A stretch of 64,000 nt of DNA from Plotosus lineatus (GCA_024760905.1 CM045735.1:28313749-28377748); one strand, 5' to 3'. Shown: positions 11,115 to 22,946, counted from the stretch's first letter. Notes: generated by a model from the letters alone, not told the origin. Numbers and translations: made by a program.

Positions 11115-11455
11115 ATCTTAGGGTTAGGTTACGATGGGGTTAGTTTACGATAGGGTTAGGTTACAGTTTAGGTGAGAGTTTAGGTTAGAGTTAAGGTTTA
11201 GGTAAGCGTTAGGGGTTGGGGTTAGGGTTAGGTTAGGGTTTAGATTAGGGTTTAGGGTTAACATTGGAGGTTTAGGTTCGGGTTAGGGTTTAGGTTAGGA
11301 TTAGCTTAGGGTTTAGGTTAGAGTTAGGGTGTAGGTAAGCATTCGGGGTTGGGGTTAGATTAGGGTTTAGGGTTAACATTAGAGGTTTCGGTTCGGGTTA
11401 GGGTTTAGGTTAGGATTTAGGTTAGGGTTAGGTTAGGGTTACACAAGTAGTGTTG
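11115..11455 (+). repeat. GGGTTAG-type minisatellite with higher-order duplication
   Basis: A G-rich tract of degenerate TTAGGG/GTTTAGG units spans ~340 bp. A longer unit is repeated: 11174-11302 and 11309-11416 share, in order, TTTAGGTTAGAGTTA, GGTAAGC, GGGGTTGGGGTTAG, GGGTTTAGGGTTAACATT, GAGGTTT and TTCGGGTTAGGGTTTAGG. The tract resembles telomeric DNA but is much diverged. Confidence 0.85.
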
Positions 11456-11520
11456 ATGGTTAGGGTAAATCTCTAGGAAATTAAGTTCATTTATTGTACA
11501 CTGATATCATGTAAACCTGA

Positions 11521-11765
<245 letters not shown>

Positions 11766-12049
11766 CATTCTGCATGATGTTACTGATATCAGAAATAAAG
11801 AAACAGTGAGAAGGAGAGAATGGAGGAAGTAAACAGAAGAAAGAAGAGACCGAGGGGCTGAACAGATGGTGAATGTAAGCAGCACTGTTAAATATTTATT
11901 CCTAAATATAACACTCTTACTGCACCGTCAACTGCTGCACACATCGACACACACACACCCAACACATCTACACATATAATACAGTTTTAAAAAGTAGAAT
12001 TAAGAAAGGAAAGAGCACAGAAAGTGAGATAAATGCATCAATGTTTACT

Positions 12050-12362
12050 TCTACTAGGGTTGCACAGACGTTGAAGCCTATCTCAGCCAACTCTGCAAAA
12101 GTGGGGTATACCATAAACAGCTTACAAGACCATCACAGGGCAACACACTCAATCATTCACACACATGCACACCTAGGGGCAATTTGGAACAACCATTTGG
12201 CCTCTTGTGCATGTCCTTGGACTGTTGGAAGAAACCAGAGCACCCAGAGGTAACTTATACCAGAACAGAAAAAGCATGTAAACTCCATACAGCCAGGGAC
12301 TCGAACCCAGGACCCTCATGCTGTGAGGCAAACTTGAAAACCACTATTCCATTGTTCCACCA
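12050..12362 (-). mobile_element. SINE-B
   Basis: Blocks run TAGGGTTGCACAGACGTTGA, AGCCTATCTCAGCCAACTC, CACCTAGGGGCAATTTGGAA, ATGTCCTTGGACTGTTGGAA and the minus-strand B box in GACTCGAACCCAGGACC. Nearly complete. Confidence 0.88.
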
Positions 12363-12651
12363 ATTTATATTTAAGACTGAAGTAATTGGTGGGACATTAA
12401 TTCAAATGTTGTCAAAAATTTGAATGTAAAATACATTTCCAGAACATGTGAGGAATTTCTGCTCCTACTTTTGATGGCTATTGGTTTCTTCGTCCTTGTT
12501 GGAAATTTGTGTTAATTCTCAGCATCCTTATATACACTGTTTTTCTACATCAGTTTCATTCATTAGCTGAAAACTTCGAATCAACAATGTAATATATAAA
12601 ATGACATCAAGTATCAAAGTGTCAGATAACATAACATTTTCCTCACTAATT

Positions 12652-12968
12652 CTCACTCATTTCCCAAAACACTGAATCCTACCTGGGTCACAGAGAGGCT
12701 TGTGCCTATCAGACACTGGGCGAAGGTGTGATACACTCTGAGCAGCACACCATCACATACAATGATTCGCACTCACACCCAGGACCAATTTGGAACAATT
12801 ACCTAGCCTAATGTACATGCCTTCGTACTGTGGGAAGACACCTGAGTACCCGGAGGAAACCCATGCAAGCAAGGGGAGGACACGCAAATCCATGTAGATA
12901 CTCCTGAATTGAACCCAGGACGCTTTTGCTGTGAGGCCAACACTAACCACTACACAACCACGCTGCCA
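12652..12968 (-). mobile_element. SINE-B
   Basis: The tail is diverged (CCCAAAACACTGAATCCTA). It continues through CAATTTGGAACAATTACC, GAGTACCCGGAGGAAACCC and the head TTGCTGTGAGGCCAACACTA. Complete in length, diverged in sequence. Confidence 0.85.
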
Positions 12969-13432
12969 ATAACATTTAATATAAGATTCAATCAGAGTCA
13001 CTCTGGCCTGAAAACTAACAGTGTTTTTAAAATTGCTGTATTAGCATTTTGTTTGGATTTTTCTTTCGCCAGTAGCACATGAAGAATGCAGACTAGTTAT
13101 TGAATACACTTTTTGATTAAAGTATTAATCATCAACCCAGAATTTCAGAAGTTAAACTTTACAAAAGACACAGCCATGGTCTGCCTAAAAGGTAATGGAT
13201 TACATCGCCAAACACAGAAAAACATTTGGTCATGTCCAAATCAAATGCATAGAATGCTGCCTTCTATGGTGTCCTTGTATGGTCCAGGTTACACACACAA
13301 TACATATATATACAGATCTGTAGTGATAAATGGAGTTTCAATAGAAAGTCTTTGTCCTGTCCTTTTATTTTTGTTATTTGCTCTACCAAAAAGTATTGAG
13401 CACTCTCCTACGGAAGGATCTACTCAGAAAAT

Positions 13433-13433
13433 C

Positions 13434-13490
<57 letters not shown>
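13433..13490. repeat. (TA)n(TG)n microsatellite
   Basis: A short TA run is followed by about 24 TG units that merge with the TGTGAG terminus of the next element, so the TIR may have seeded it. Confidence 0.95.
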
Positions 13491-13492
<2 letters not shown>

Positions 13493-14097
13493 CCACTCCA
13501 CCGAAAGGGTCCAAAAATGGAAAATAAGCTTTTTACACAGTCAGATAGAGGACGCCCAAAGCTGCAAAATACAGCAAAAAGTTTGTTAATACCTTGAAAA
13601 CTGAGCGAGCGATGCCATTTCTTGTGTCAGCATTCAACTAAAAGTTTCAAAAGACGTTTTAGAGAAAAATGAGCACAAAGATTGCAAGATCATCAGTCCT
13701 TAGCAATCAAACATTTTTACGCACTTCAGCCATATAAACTTTTAGAAAACATGTCTAGGAAGAGTTTTAGGGAGAGATGATGAGAAAAATAATCCTCATT
13801 TTAATCTGATACGCCCTTTTTAAACCCATCAGTCACTGTGATAAGCCCCAAAAATTAATAAAAAAAACCAACTTTTTTTTTAATTTCTGTTTATTCCAAT
13901 AAGATCAGTATGTATCTTTTTGACCATTATATAAAAGTTCAAATGCCTTCAAATGATACTGATTGAAAAAAAACACTGTCAGGTTCAAACAATCACACTG
14001 AAATTAAGAAAACTATATATAAGATAACCATATAACTAAACTCTCTGATCTCTTTATACAAGTAAGCTTCATCAACTCCGCCCTCAGTATTATCATC

Positions 14098-14273
14098 TTA
14101 ATCTATATCCTGCTCGGCAGTTAAGATCACATCTACACAAACACCACTCATCACACTTTTATCAACAGATGCTGCTTCTTCATCAAAATCAAAATCTTCA
14201 TCAACACAGCTGGCATAGTCATCATCAGTTTGTTTATATGCAAAAGGTATGAAACATTTACGTATTTTTCAGG
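14098..14273 (-). pseudogene. Acidic coding remnant in the unclassified transposon (copy 1)
   Basis: The minus strand reads through QTDDDYASCVDEDFDFDEEA and ends at a TAA at 14098-14100. After the stop the same frame continues acidic (DDNTEGGVDEAYLYKEI). Copy 2 keeps similar text (59030 downward) preceded by TTCCTTTTCCAG, a good splice acceptor, so this may be an internal exon. Acidic N-terminal regions occur in several transposase families, but no catalytic motif is present to say which. Confidence 0.4.
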
Positions 14274-14523
14274 TCTTGACGAAATTTCGTATAAAACTAA
14301 ACAACCCACCATCCAGCATGTCCAGTCCAGACAAGATTACACACAAATCAAATGATCAAAAAATTTCCATAATCGAATTTTGCATGCAGAGAAAAATACC
14401 AATACTCATACAATACTCATATTAAGTTTCTAAACTACATAATACTGAGCATATGGGATTTTCTTTGACTGAATTGAAATGGAATCATGTCTTTTTCTTA
14501 ATATTCCAGCATATCTGAGGTAT

Positions 14524-14525
<2 letters not shown>

Positions 14526-14577
<52 letters not shown>
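14526..14577. repeat. (CA)n microsatellite
   Basis: About 25 CA units inside transposon copy 1, absent from copy 2. A (GA)n run at 14752-14784 is also specific to this copy. Confidence 0.95.
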
Positions 14578-14579
<2 letters not shown>

Positions 14580-14751
14580 CACACACAGACTGTTAGCAGT
14601 GGGTGACTGCTCATTTGTGCATCTATCGCACCATTTGCACTCATTTGCCCCACTCCCTTCATATACTGTATTTTCTTCCATTCAAATTGCACTAGTTCAT
14701 CTGGATGCTGCTCATTTAACCGGTTGCACACTGTGTGTGTGTGTATGTGAC

Positions 14752-14784
<33 letters not shown>

Positions 14785-15473
14785 AATAATCTTCTTCAAA
14801 GCTGAATTCTTGCATCGAATTTAACACCTATACTAATGCTGCTAGACATCACAGATGACATTTCACTCTCCTTTTCCAGAAATTGTGTATTCACAATCTT
14901 ATAAATAAACTTACTGTTGAAGAGAAAGTCGCAGATAAGTTCCACATGCGGTATACTAGAGTCAGGAAGTAAACCGGAAGTTAAAGTGTGACGGGCACTG
15001 TGCATGTGCAAGCCCGAGCTTGCCAATCAGGGTGCTCGTTTCAGATCTTCCTTAGCAACTAGCCTGCATTGTTTACATGCATATCGTCTTTATAACCTTT
15101 ATTTTATTCACTGAAACGGCATTATAATATTAAAACAGTATCCAAAATGGAGAGACGACGTCACGACCATTCTTCTGGTGTTTGGATTATAGTGTCTTGT
15201 ACCAAACTCGGTGAATAATTGCAAAGAAAACTGGTAAGTTTGCTACTGTTTTTATCTAGTTTTATGAGGGTACTCGTCGGAAAAATGGAAATAAAAGACA
15301 TTTTTAGTGAGTTTTAGTCGATTTCACTTCAGCAACTGATAGTCAAATACTTGTTTTAATAGTTTATGCAAAAATCCAAATTTCGGTAAAAAATGACCAT
15401 TTTTACTTTTTTGGCCATTTTCTCGAAAGTAGTCCGTGAACAAGCGCCTACATTCGGTGGAGCGCCTCACATA

Positions 15474-15851
<378 letters not shown>

Positions 15852-16715
15852 TACATTTATTTATTTTTCTACAACTCTAATTCCAAAAGTACGCCACAGG
15901 GATCCAGACCCTCTCGCTGAAAGAACCATTTCATAATACATATATTAATATAGAACAAGCATAGCAGACTTGAAAGCACCACCCTCACAGCACAGCAAGT
16001 AAATGTCTGGAAACTAAAGTGTAATGGACAGACAGAGACAGACGCACAGATGGATGGACAGATGGAAGGACCCCATTCCTATGACTAGCTTAAAAACGTT
16101 ATGATATTGTGTAAAATATCAATAAAATCAGAAATCAGTGATTGCAACTCTCATAAACCCATATTTTATTCACATGGAACATAAAAAACATCCCAAATAT
16201 TGAAAAAAGACATTTAGCATTTTATCATTTTATAAAAATATTGTCTCAGTCTCCAAAAAATTGGGATTGGGGGACCAGAAGACGAACCTAAAAAGAAACA
16301 GCTGGATGAACATTTCAAGGGTGATCATAACTGCAAAATGAATCTTGAAAAACTTTGAACCACAATCCATACCTGTAGGTGATGTACTAAATAGCTATTT
16401 GATAACCAACAAAAAAATTTAAAAAGAAGAAAAAGAAGAGGAAAAGAAAAAGAAGGAAGAAGAGCTTGACCAGCATCAAGAAAACAAAGTGCACTATTAT
16501 TAAAGGTAATTTTAGCTACATTTTAACTTACTTAAAAACTAAAAACCAGAATTTCGGATTCATCCAGAACTCTAAACCCGTAAAAATGTATTAATCCGTA
16601 ATTTTATCAACTGTGTTTTCTTGGTTAAGTAAAAGTAGGTAACAGAATTGGGTATAAAAGGAACATCTGGGTACAGGTTCACCAATCTGAAAACTACTTA
16701 TTTGATAAACAGCTT

Positions 16716-17390
16716 AAATCTACTATGGTCGTAAGGAGGCTGGAGCCTATCTCAACCAACACTGGGCAAAGGCGGGGTATACCATGAACCACTCATCAGA
16801 CCATTGCAGGACAAAAACACACAGCTATTAACACTCACACCTAGAGGCGATTTGGAACAACCAATTAGCTTAATGTGCATGTCTTTGGGAGGCAGTGGTA
16901 GCCTGGTGGTAAAGGGATCACTGATGCTAAGGTTGGTGGCTCAAGCCCCACTCAATGGATTGTCACTGTCTCCCCAGTGCAGCTAAGTGGGTTATCAAAG
17001 GTTGTCCATGTCTCTCACTGTCTGTGGTGTGAGGCATGTAAAAGAATCATTGCTGACTTTCATCAAGACTAGGCTACATAGCCATCAACATGTTTCCACC
17101 CTGCGATGGCCTGGCGAGTTGTCCAGGGTATCTTCTGCCATCACCTGTAGCCGGGTGGAATGGGCGCCAGCCTCCCCGTGAGCCTAATTAGGATTAAGCG
17201 GTTACAGAAAATGAATGAATGGATGAATGCTTGTCTTTAGATTGTGGGAGGAAACCGGAGTACCAGGAGGAAACCTATACAAGCAAAGTTATAATATGCA
17301 AATGCCACACAGATACCAATCACACAGACTCAATCCCAGTATCTCCCTGCTATGAGGTGGACTACACTACACCACTGAGCCACCTACACA
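16716..17390 (-). mobile_element. SINE-B split by a SINE-A2
   Basis: The first half (16716-16888) runs GGCTGGAGCCTATCTCAACC to TTAATGTGCATGTCTTTGG. The second half (17226-17390) resumes at AATGCTTGTCTTTAGATTGT and ends in the tRNA-like head near 17370. The repeated text around GTCTTT on both sides is the decayed target duplication of the insert. Confidence 0.85.
16889..17225 (+). mobile_element. SINE-A2 inserted in SINE-B
   Basis: Head GGCAGTGGTAGCCTGGTGG, body GGGTTATCAAAGGTTGTCC, tail CCTAATTAGGATTAAGCGG and AATGAATGAATGGATG. It is complete and lies within the SINE-B at 16716-17390. Confidence 0.88.
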
Positions 17391-17453
17391 AAATTGTATC
17401 TAAAATTGTTGATTAATTTTAGAATATAAAGGTTTGTGAATACTTTCTTTCAT

Positions 17454-17764
17454 TAATTTTCTAAGCTGCTTTATCCTAATTAGGGTCACACAGAAGTTGG
17501 TGCCCACTTCAGCCGACTCTGGGAGAGGGCAGGATACACCCTATACAGACCAGTGCAGGGCCAACACACAAACACACACAACCACGTCTAGGGTTGATTT
17601 GAAAAAGCCAATTGGCCTACTGTACATGTTTTTGGACTGTAGGAAGAAACTGGAGCACCCAGAGTAAACTCATGCAAGAACGAGGAGAAGATGCAAACAC
17701 ACAAAAACACCAGAGTCCGGGAATCGAACTCAGGCCTTCTTGTTGTGAGGTCAGGCGTGCTAAC
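17454..17764 (-). mobile_element. SINE-B
   Basis: Blocks are TTTATCCTAATTAGGGTCAC, CTCTGGGAGAGGGCAGGATA, AACTGGAGCACCCAGAG, and the minus-strand B box region GGAATCGAACTCAGGCC with TTCTTGTTGTGAGG. Full length. Confidence 0.88.
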
Positions 17765-17838
17765 CTTGTGCAAACTTTAAATATTTTATAGTCTACGGAG
17801 AATTTTAGAGTATTGAAGAATCTTTCAGTGCTTCTGAC

Positions 17839-20800
17839 TTCTTCTTCTTCTTCTTTTCCTTTCGGCTGTTCCCTTCAGGGGTTACCACAGCAAATCATCC
17901 GCCTCCATCTCACCCTGTCCTCTGCATCTTCTTCTCTTACTCCCACGACCTTCATGTCTTCCTTCACCACATCCATAAATCTCTTCTTTGGTCTTCCTCT
18001 AGGCCTTCTGCCTGGTATTTCCAACCTCAGCATCCTACTGCCAATATACTCACTATCCCTCCTCTGTACATGTCCAAACCATCTCAATCTAGCCTCTCTG
18101 ACTTTGTCTCCAAAACATCTTACATGGGCTGTCCCTCTGATGTACTCATTTCTGATACTATCCATCCTCGTTAGTCCCAGAGAAAACCTCAACAATTTCA
18201 TCTCTGCTACCCCCAGCTCTGCCTCCTGCCTTTTCCTCAGTGCCACTGTTTCTAAGCCATACAACATCGCTGGCCTCACCACCGTCTTGTATACTTTTCC
18301 TTTCATTCTTGCTGATTCTCTTCTATCGCACATCACACCGGACACTTTTCTCCAACCATTCCAGCCTGCCTGCACACGCTTCTTCACCTCTTTTCCACAC
18401 TCTCCATTGCTCTGGATTGTTGAGCCTAAGTACTTAAAATCCTCAACCTTCGCTGCCCTGTAACATCACCGTTCCTCCTGGGTCCTTCTCATTCAAACAC
18501 ATGTATTCTGATTTTCTGAGGCTAACCTTCATTCCTCTCCTTTCCAGGGCATACCTCCACCTCTCTAGATTTTCCTCCACTTGGGCTCTGCTCTCACTAC
18601 AAATCACAATGTCATCTGAGAACATCATCGTCCATGGAGATTCTTGCCTCACCTCGTCTGTCAGCCTGTCCTTCACCATAGCAAACAAGAAGGGGCTCAG
18701 AGTTGATCCTCGATGCAGTCCCACCTCCACCTTGAATTCGTCGGTCACGCCGACAGCACACCTCACCACTGTCTTACATCCCTCATACATGTCCTGCACC
18801 ACTCTAACATACTTCTCTGCCACTCCAGACTTCCTCATGCAATACCACAGTGGCACCCTGTTATATGCTTTTTCTTGGCACCCTGTCATATGCTTTTTCC
18901 AGATCCACACAGGCACAATGCAGTTCCCTCTGACCTTCTCTGTACTTCTCTATTAACATCCTCAAAGCAAACAATGCATCTGTGGTGCTCTTTCTTGGCA
19001 TGAAACCAAACTGTTGTTCACAAATGCTAACCTCTGCCATTAGTCTAGCTTCCACTATTCTTTCTCATAACTTCATCGTATGGCTCATCAACTTTATCCC
19101 TCTGTAGTTGCCGCAACTCTGCACTTCTCCCTTGTTTTTAAAAATGGGCACCAGCACACTTCTCCTCCATTCCTCTGGCATCTGCTCACTCTCTAGGACC
19201 TTGTTGAATGTTCTTGTCATAAAATCTACTGCTATCTCTCCTAGACACTTCCATACCTCCACAGGTATATCATCAGGACCAACTGCCTTTCCATTCTTCA
19301 TCCTCTTCAGTGTCCTCCTCACTTCACCCTTACTAATCTTTGCTACATCCTGCTCCTCAATGGTCACCTCTTCTACTCTTTTCTCTCTCTCATTTTCCTC
19401 ATTCATCAGCTCTTCAGAGTACTCTTTCCATCTTCCCAGCACACTTCTGTCATCAGTCAATACATCTCCCTCTCTGTCCTTTATCAATCTAACTTGCTGC
19501 CCATCCTTCCCATCTCTATCTCTCTGCTGTGCCAACCTGTATAGATCATTTTCTCCCTCCTTACTGTCCAACCTATCATACAAGTCATCATATGCCCTCT
19601 GTTTGGCCTTAGCCACTGCTACTTTCGTTCCAGAGGACACACCAAGTACTCTCTTACCTGTGTCCCTGATCACATTTGCTGTGGTTGTCCAATCATCTGG
19701 AAGCACTTCCTGGCCACCCAAAGCCTGTTTCAACTCATCCTTGAAGACAACATGACCCTCTTCCTTTTTCAACTTCCATCACTTTGTTTTCTGCTCTGCC
19801 TTTGTCTTCTTCACCTTCCTCACCATCAGCATCATTCTGCATACCACCATCCTATGCTGTTTGACAGCACTCTCACCCACTACTACTTTGTATTCACTGA
19901 CTTCCTTCAAATGACATCGCCTACACAAGATGCAGTCTACCTGTGTGCTCCTGCCTCCGCTTCTATAGGTCACCCTATGCTCCTGTTTCTTCTTGAAGTA
20001 TTTACCACAGCCATTTCCATCCTTTTTGCAAAATCGATCAACATCTGTCCTTCTCTGTTCCTGTCCTGGATACCAAACCTGCCCATCACTTCCTCGTCCC
20101 CTCTGTTGCCTGCACCAACATGTCCATTGAAGTCTGCACCAATGACCATTCTTTTCACCTTCGGGGGTACTCTGCATCACTTCATCTAAGTCACTCCAGA
20201 ATCTCTCCTTCTCTTTCAGCTCACATCCTGCCTGTGGAGCATAAGCACTAACAACATTGAGCATCACACCTTCAATTTCTAACTTGAGACTCATCACTCT
20301 GTCTGACACTCTTTTCACTTCTAGAACATTCCTGACAAATCCCTCCTTCAAGATGATTCCTACTCCATTTCTCTTCCCATCCAAACCATGATAAAACAGC
20401 TTAAACTCTGCTCCTAAGCTCTTAGCTTTGCTACCTTTTCACCTGGTCTCCTGAACACACAGTATGTCCACCTTCCTCCTCTGCATCATGTCAACCAGCT
20501 ATCTTTTCTTTGCATAGTTCCAACATTCAAAGTCCCTACTCTCAGTCCTAGACTCATGCTTTCCCTCTTCTCTCTCTGCATACGGACACGCCTCCCACCT
20601 CTCCTTCTTCGACGTCTTCGACCAACAGTAGTCCAATTTCCGTCAGCACCCTATTGGTTGACAGCACTGATGGCGGTCGTTGTTAACCCGAGCCTCGACC
20701 GATCCAGTATGGGGGTAATACTTCTGATTTGCATTGGAAAAGTTTGGCATTGGTTTTACGTTGGATGCCCTTCCTGACACAACCCTCTGCATTTCTCTGG

Positions 20801-20877
20801 GCTTGGGACCGGCATAAGAGGGAGAGACACTGGTTCGTGCCCCCCCCCCCCCCCCCCCCCGCCTCATGGCGTGCATT
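17839..20877 (-). mobile_element. LINE-1r (RTE-clade) copy B, full length
   Basis: The 3' end is at the left (plus: TTCTTCTTCTTCTTCTTTTC then CTTTCGGCTGTTCCC) and the 5' end at the right, with a 21-base C run (20840-20860, G on the element strand) and GCCTCATGGCGTGCATTT. Flanks TGCTTCTGAC (17829-17838) and TGCTTGTGAC (20878-20887) form a 10-bp target duplication with one mismatch. Against copies C and D, a segment of the RNA-rich linker between endonuclease and RT is deleted near 19622, where ACTTTCGTTCCAGAGGACAC skips about 150 bp. Confidence 0.94.
17875..20640 (-). pseudogene. RTE endonuclease / reverse transcriptase pseudogene (copy B)
   Basis: Same protein as in copies A, C and D: a single polyprotein with AP-like endonuclease then RT, acting in target-primed reverse transcription. 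On the minus strand the endonuclease blocks GADFNGHVGAGNRG and SGGRSTQVDCILCRRC are present. The RT blocks are GKAVGPDDIPVEVW, SCGNYRGIKLMSH, QQFGFMPRKSTTDA, VDLEKAYDRVP, HRGSTLSPFLF and MFSDDIVIC. The catalytic FADD is FSDD here, and QGS is RGS. Several frameshifts separate segments at roughly 19780, 19060, 18860 and 18440. The natural stop is TGA at 17875-17877, leaving a 3' UTR of only about 35 bp, as expected for the RTE clade. Confidence 0.92.
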
Positions 20878-20909
20878 TGCTTGTGACATGGTTGAAAACG
20901 AAAATTCAT

Positions 20910-20992
20910 GATCTTCAGGCCATATATTAAAACAGGCATGATTCTCTCGTTGAAATCACTGCATGGGCTCAGGAACACTTTCAGAAATCAAA
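20910..20992 (+). mobile_element. Tc1-like transposase fragment
   Basis: AACAGGCATGATTCTCTCGT, GAAATCACTGCATGGGCTCA and GGAACACTTTCAGAAATC match the Tc1 transposase segment seen in the element at 26800-26845 (GAAATCACAGAATGGGCTCA, then ACTTCCAAAAACC). Only about 80 bp survives. Confidence 0.65.
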
Positions 20993-21240
20993 GATTTTAA
21001 CATTTTGATTTGTAATCTAGTACCACGGGAGTCTTCCTATAAGCACATTTCTAAATTCTGAAGCACTGAGTCATTAAATCAAATAACTTTAAAATAGCAA
21101 GGCATCAATGCAATGGCCTCGTGGTTTTTAGACACACCTATAAATGAATGAATGGCATCTGAATTTGCACAATGGCTTTCATGTTGAACTCTCTGAGCAT
21201 TCCTTTCCGTCTTTGGCCTCAGGAGCAGGTTAGTCTACAT

Positions 21241-21490
21241 CAGGGGTGTCAACTGTATGGCCCGCGGGCCGGATCAGGCTCGCAAACGAATTTAATCTGG
21301 TCCGAGAGATGATTTGGTAAGGTATAAAAATGAGCTACAATTTTTCAATAAACTGCTCCTCTAATTGAGTCCACTGGATGGGGCAATAGCAATTGTGTTA
21401 AGCAAGCGAATTGTTTATACCGAAGTAGAGCAAGTAGGTCAAGCAAGCGCCGCAAATCCGGATGAGCTACTTTGTGTTTTGCCCGTGCTA
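21241..21490 (+). mobile_element. hAT remnant 3, 5' end
   Basis: CAGGGGTGTCAACTGTATGG followed by CCCGCGGGCCGGATC is a characteristic hAT terminus. The following AT-rich leader carries no transposase. A C-terminal hAT coding piece at 22947 may belong to the same insertion, separated by LINE fragments. Confidence 0.7.
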
Positions 21491-21519
21491 TTTATTACGG
21501 CTTCTACTTTTAGCATTAT

Positions 21520-22108
21520 ATGAATTGTCACCCTCAATGCCCCAATATATCATTGTCAAAAAAGAGAAAAGTACACGCTGGTGGTGATGCAGATCATCAA
21601 TGTAAATAATGAACAGCAATGGACCGAGGGTTGACCCTTGAGGGACTCCAGCATTGATAGCCTTGGCACATGATTCTTTCCCATTTATGCTTACTTTCAG
21701 GTCCCTGTCTGTCAGATAGTCTTTTATCCATTTCAGAAGTACGTACACCTTTAAGGCCAAGGGCCTCAAGCTTAGCAATTAAGCCTCTGTGCCACACTCT
21801 GTCAAATGCCCTGCTAATGTCCAGGCATATGAGTCTGCTTTCATATTTCTTGTCCTTTGCATCATGCAGCTTTTGGGTGACATATGTCAATGCATCGGCT
21901 GTGGAGTGCCCAACTCTGAAGCCAAGTTGTTTATCAGAGATGAGATTATGCTTGTTTATGTACTTCCACAGGACCTTGTTGATAAGAGCTTCCATCACCT
22001 TGCTAATGATGCTAAGGAGGGAGACTGGTCTGTAATTATTTCGGTCATGGTTGCTTTTCTTTTTGTAACAAGGTATGACATGAGCAATCTTCCATTGTCT
22101 TGGCATGT
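21520..22108 (-). mobile_element. LINE-3 reverse transcriptase fragment
   Basis: A non-LTR RT on the minus strand. In order it has QWKIAHVIPCYKK, NNYRPVSLLSIISKVMEAL, KQLGFRVGHSTADALTYVTQ, CLDISRAFDRVWHRGLIAKL and, after a frameshift near 21750, LLKWIKDYLTDR and GVPQGSTLGPLLFIIYIDDL. These are the CR1/L2/Jockey-type RT motifs. The FADD block that should follow is destroyed (about 21540). It is truncated at both ends and joined head to head with LINE-2 at about 22108. I cannot name the clade more closely. Confidence 0.8.
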
Positions 22109-22921
22109 AATGATTTCCGGTGAGGGTTAGAGTCCGCCAAGGCTGTCCTTTGTCACCGATTCTGTTCATAAATTTTATGGACAGAATTTCTAGGCACAGC
22201 CCAGGTGTTGAGGGGTTCTGTTGTGGTGGCCATCGGATCTCGTCTTTGCTTCTTGAAGAGGATGTGATCCTTTGGACTTCATCAAGCCAGGACCTCCAGC
22301 TCTCATTGGAGTGATTCGCAGTTGAGTGTGAAGCAGCCAGGATGAGAATCAGCATCTCCAAGTCCGAGGCCATGGTTCTCAGTCTGAAAAGGGTGGCATT
22401 CACCCTCTAGGTCAGGGATGAGGTCCTGCCCCACGTGGAGAAGTTCAAGTATCTCTGGGTCTTGTTCAAAAGTGGAGGAAGGATGAGCAGGAAATCGACA
22501 GATAGATCGCTGCAGCCTCTGCTGTAAAGTTGAGCCTGTATCAGTCTGTCGTGGTGAAGAGGAAGCTGAACCGCAAGGCAAAGCTCTCAATTTACCAATC
22601 GATTTACATTCCAACCCTCACCTATGGTCACAAGCTTTGAATAATGACCGAAAGAACATGATCACGCATACAAGTGACTGAAATGAGCTTCCTTCGCCAG
22701 ATGGCAGGGCTCTCCCTTAGAGATAAGGTCAGAAGCTCTGCCATCCAGGAGGAGCTCGGAGTAGAACTGCTGCTCCTCCGCGTTGAGAGGTTTCAGTTGA
22801 GGTGGCTCAGTCATCTGGTTACAGTGCCCCCCAAACACGTCCCTCGTGTGGTGTTTCGGGCATGTCCAACTGGGAAGAGACCCTGTGGTTGACCTAGAAC
22901 ACGCTGGAGGGATTATGTCAC
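22109..22921 (+). mobile_element. LINE-2 copy 1 (RT 3' half)
   Basis: Plus-strand coding remnants are RVRQGCPLSPILFINFMDRI, SKSEAMVLS, KFKYLWVLF, MSFLRQMAGLSLRDK, LLLRVERFQLRWLSHL and CFGHVQLGRDPVVDLEHAGG. The FADD position reads LLLEEDV, so the catalytic pair is lost. Multiple frameshifts are present. It ends at GGAGGGATTATGTC, before the 3' end seen in copy 2, so it is truncated on both sides. Confidence 0.85.
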
Positions 22922-22946
22922 ATTTTATCAGAAAGTTTTCTTTGTA

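Larger units (their letters stand above)
13487..15471 (-). mobile_element. Unclassified DNA transposon, copy 1
   Basis: The left end TGTGAGCCACTCCACCGAAA and right end (minus strand) TGTGAGGCGCTCCACCGAAT are imperfect inverted repeats of about 20 bp. The interior aligns with copy 2 (57546-59902) over most of its length. Shared blocks include AATACAGCAAAAAGTTTGTT, AACATGTCTAGGAAGAGTTT, TCCAGTCCAGACAAGATTAC and ATCCAAAATGGAGAGACGAC. The minus strand carries a short acidic open segment (14098-14273). No clear target duplication was found and the superfamily is not recognised. Orientation is set by that acidic segment and is tentative. Confidence 0.7.

Noticed and set aside
11115..11455. Functional or terminal telomere
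   Set aside because: Units are degenerate, short and flanked on both sides by ordinary sequence. At most an interstitial relic.
19108..19755. 215-codon open frame antisense to LINE-1r copy B (and similar ones at 53324, 29663, 17813, 7047)
   Set aside because: They lie opposite the real RT/endonuclease frames, are Ser/Leu/Pro-rich, and appear in every copy because of shared codon structure. The sense strand carries the conserved motifs.
21597..22403. A single 268-codon minus-strand protein
   Set aside because: It is a chance fusion: the C-terminal part is LINE-3 RT, the N-terminal part is antisense LINE-2.
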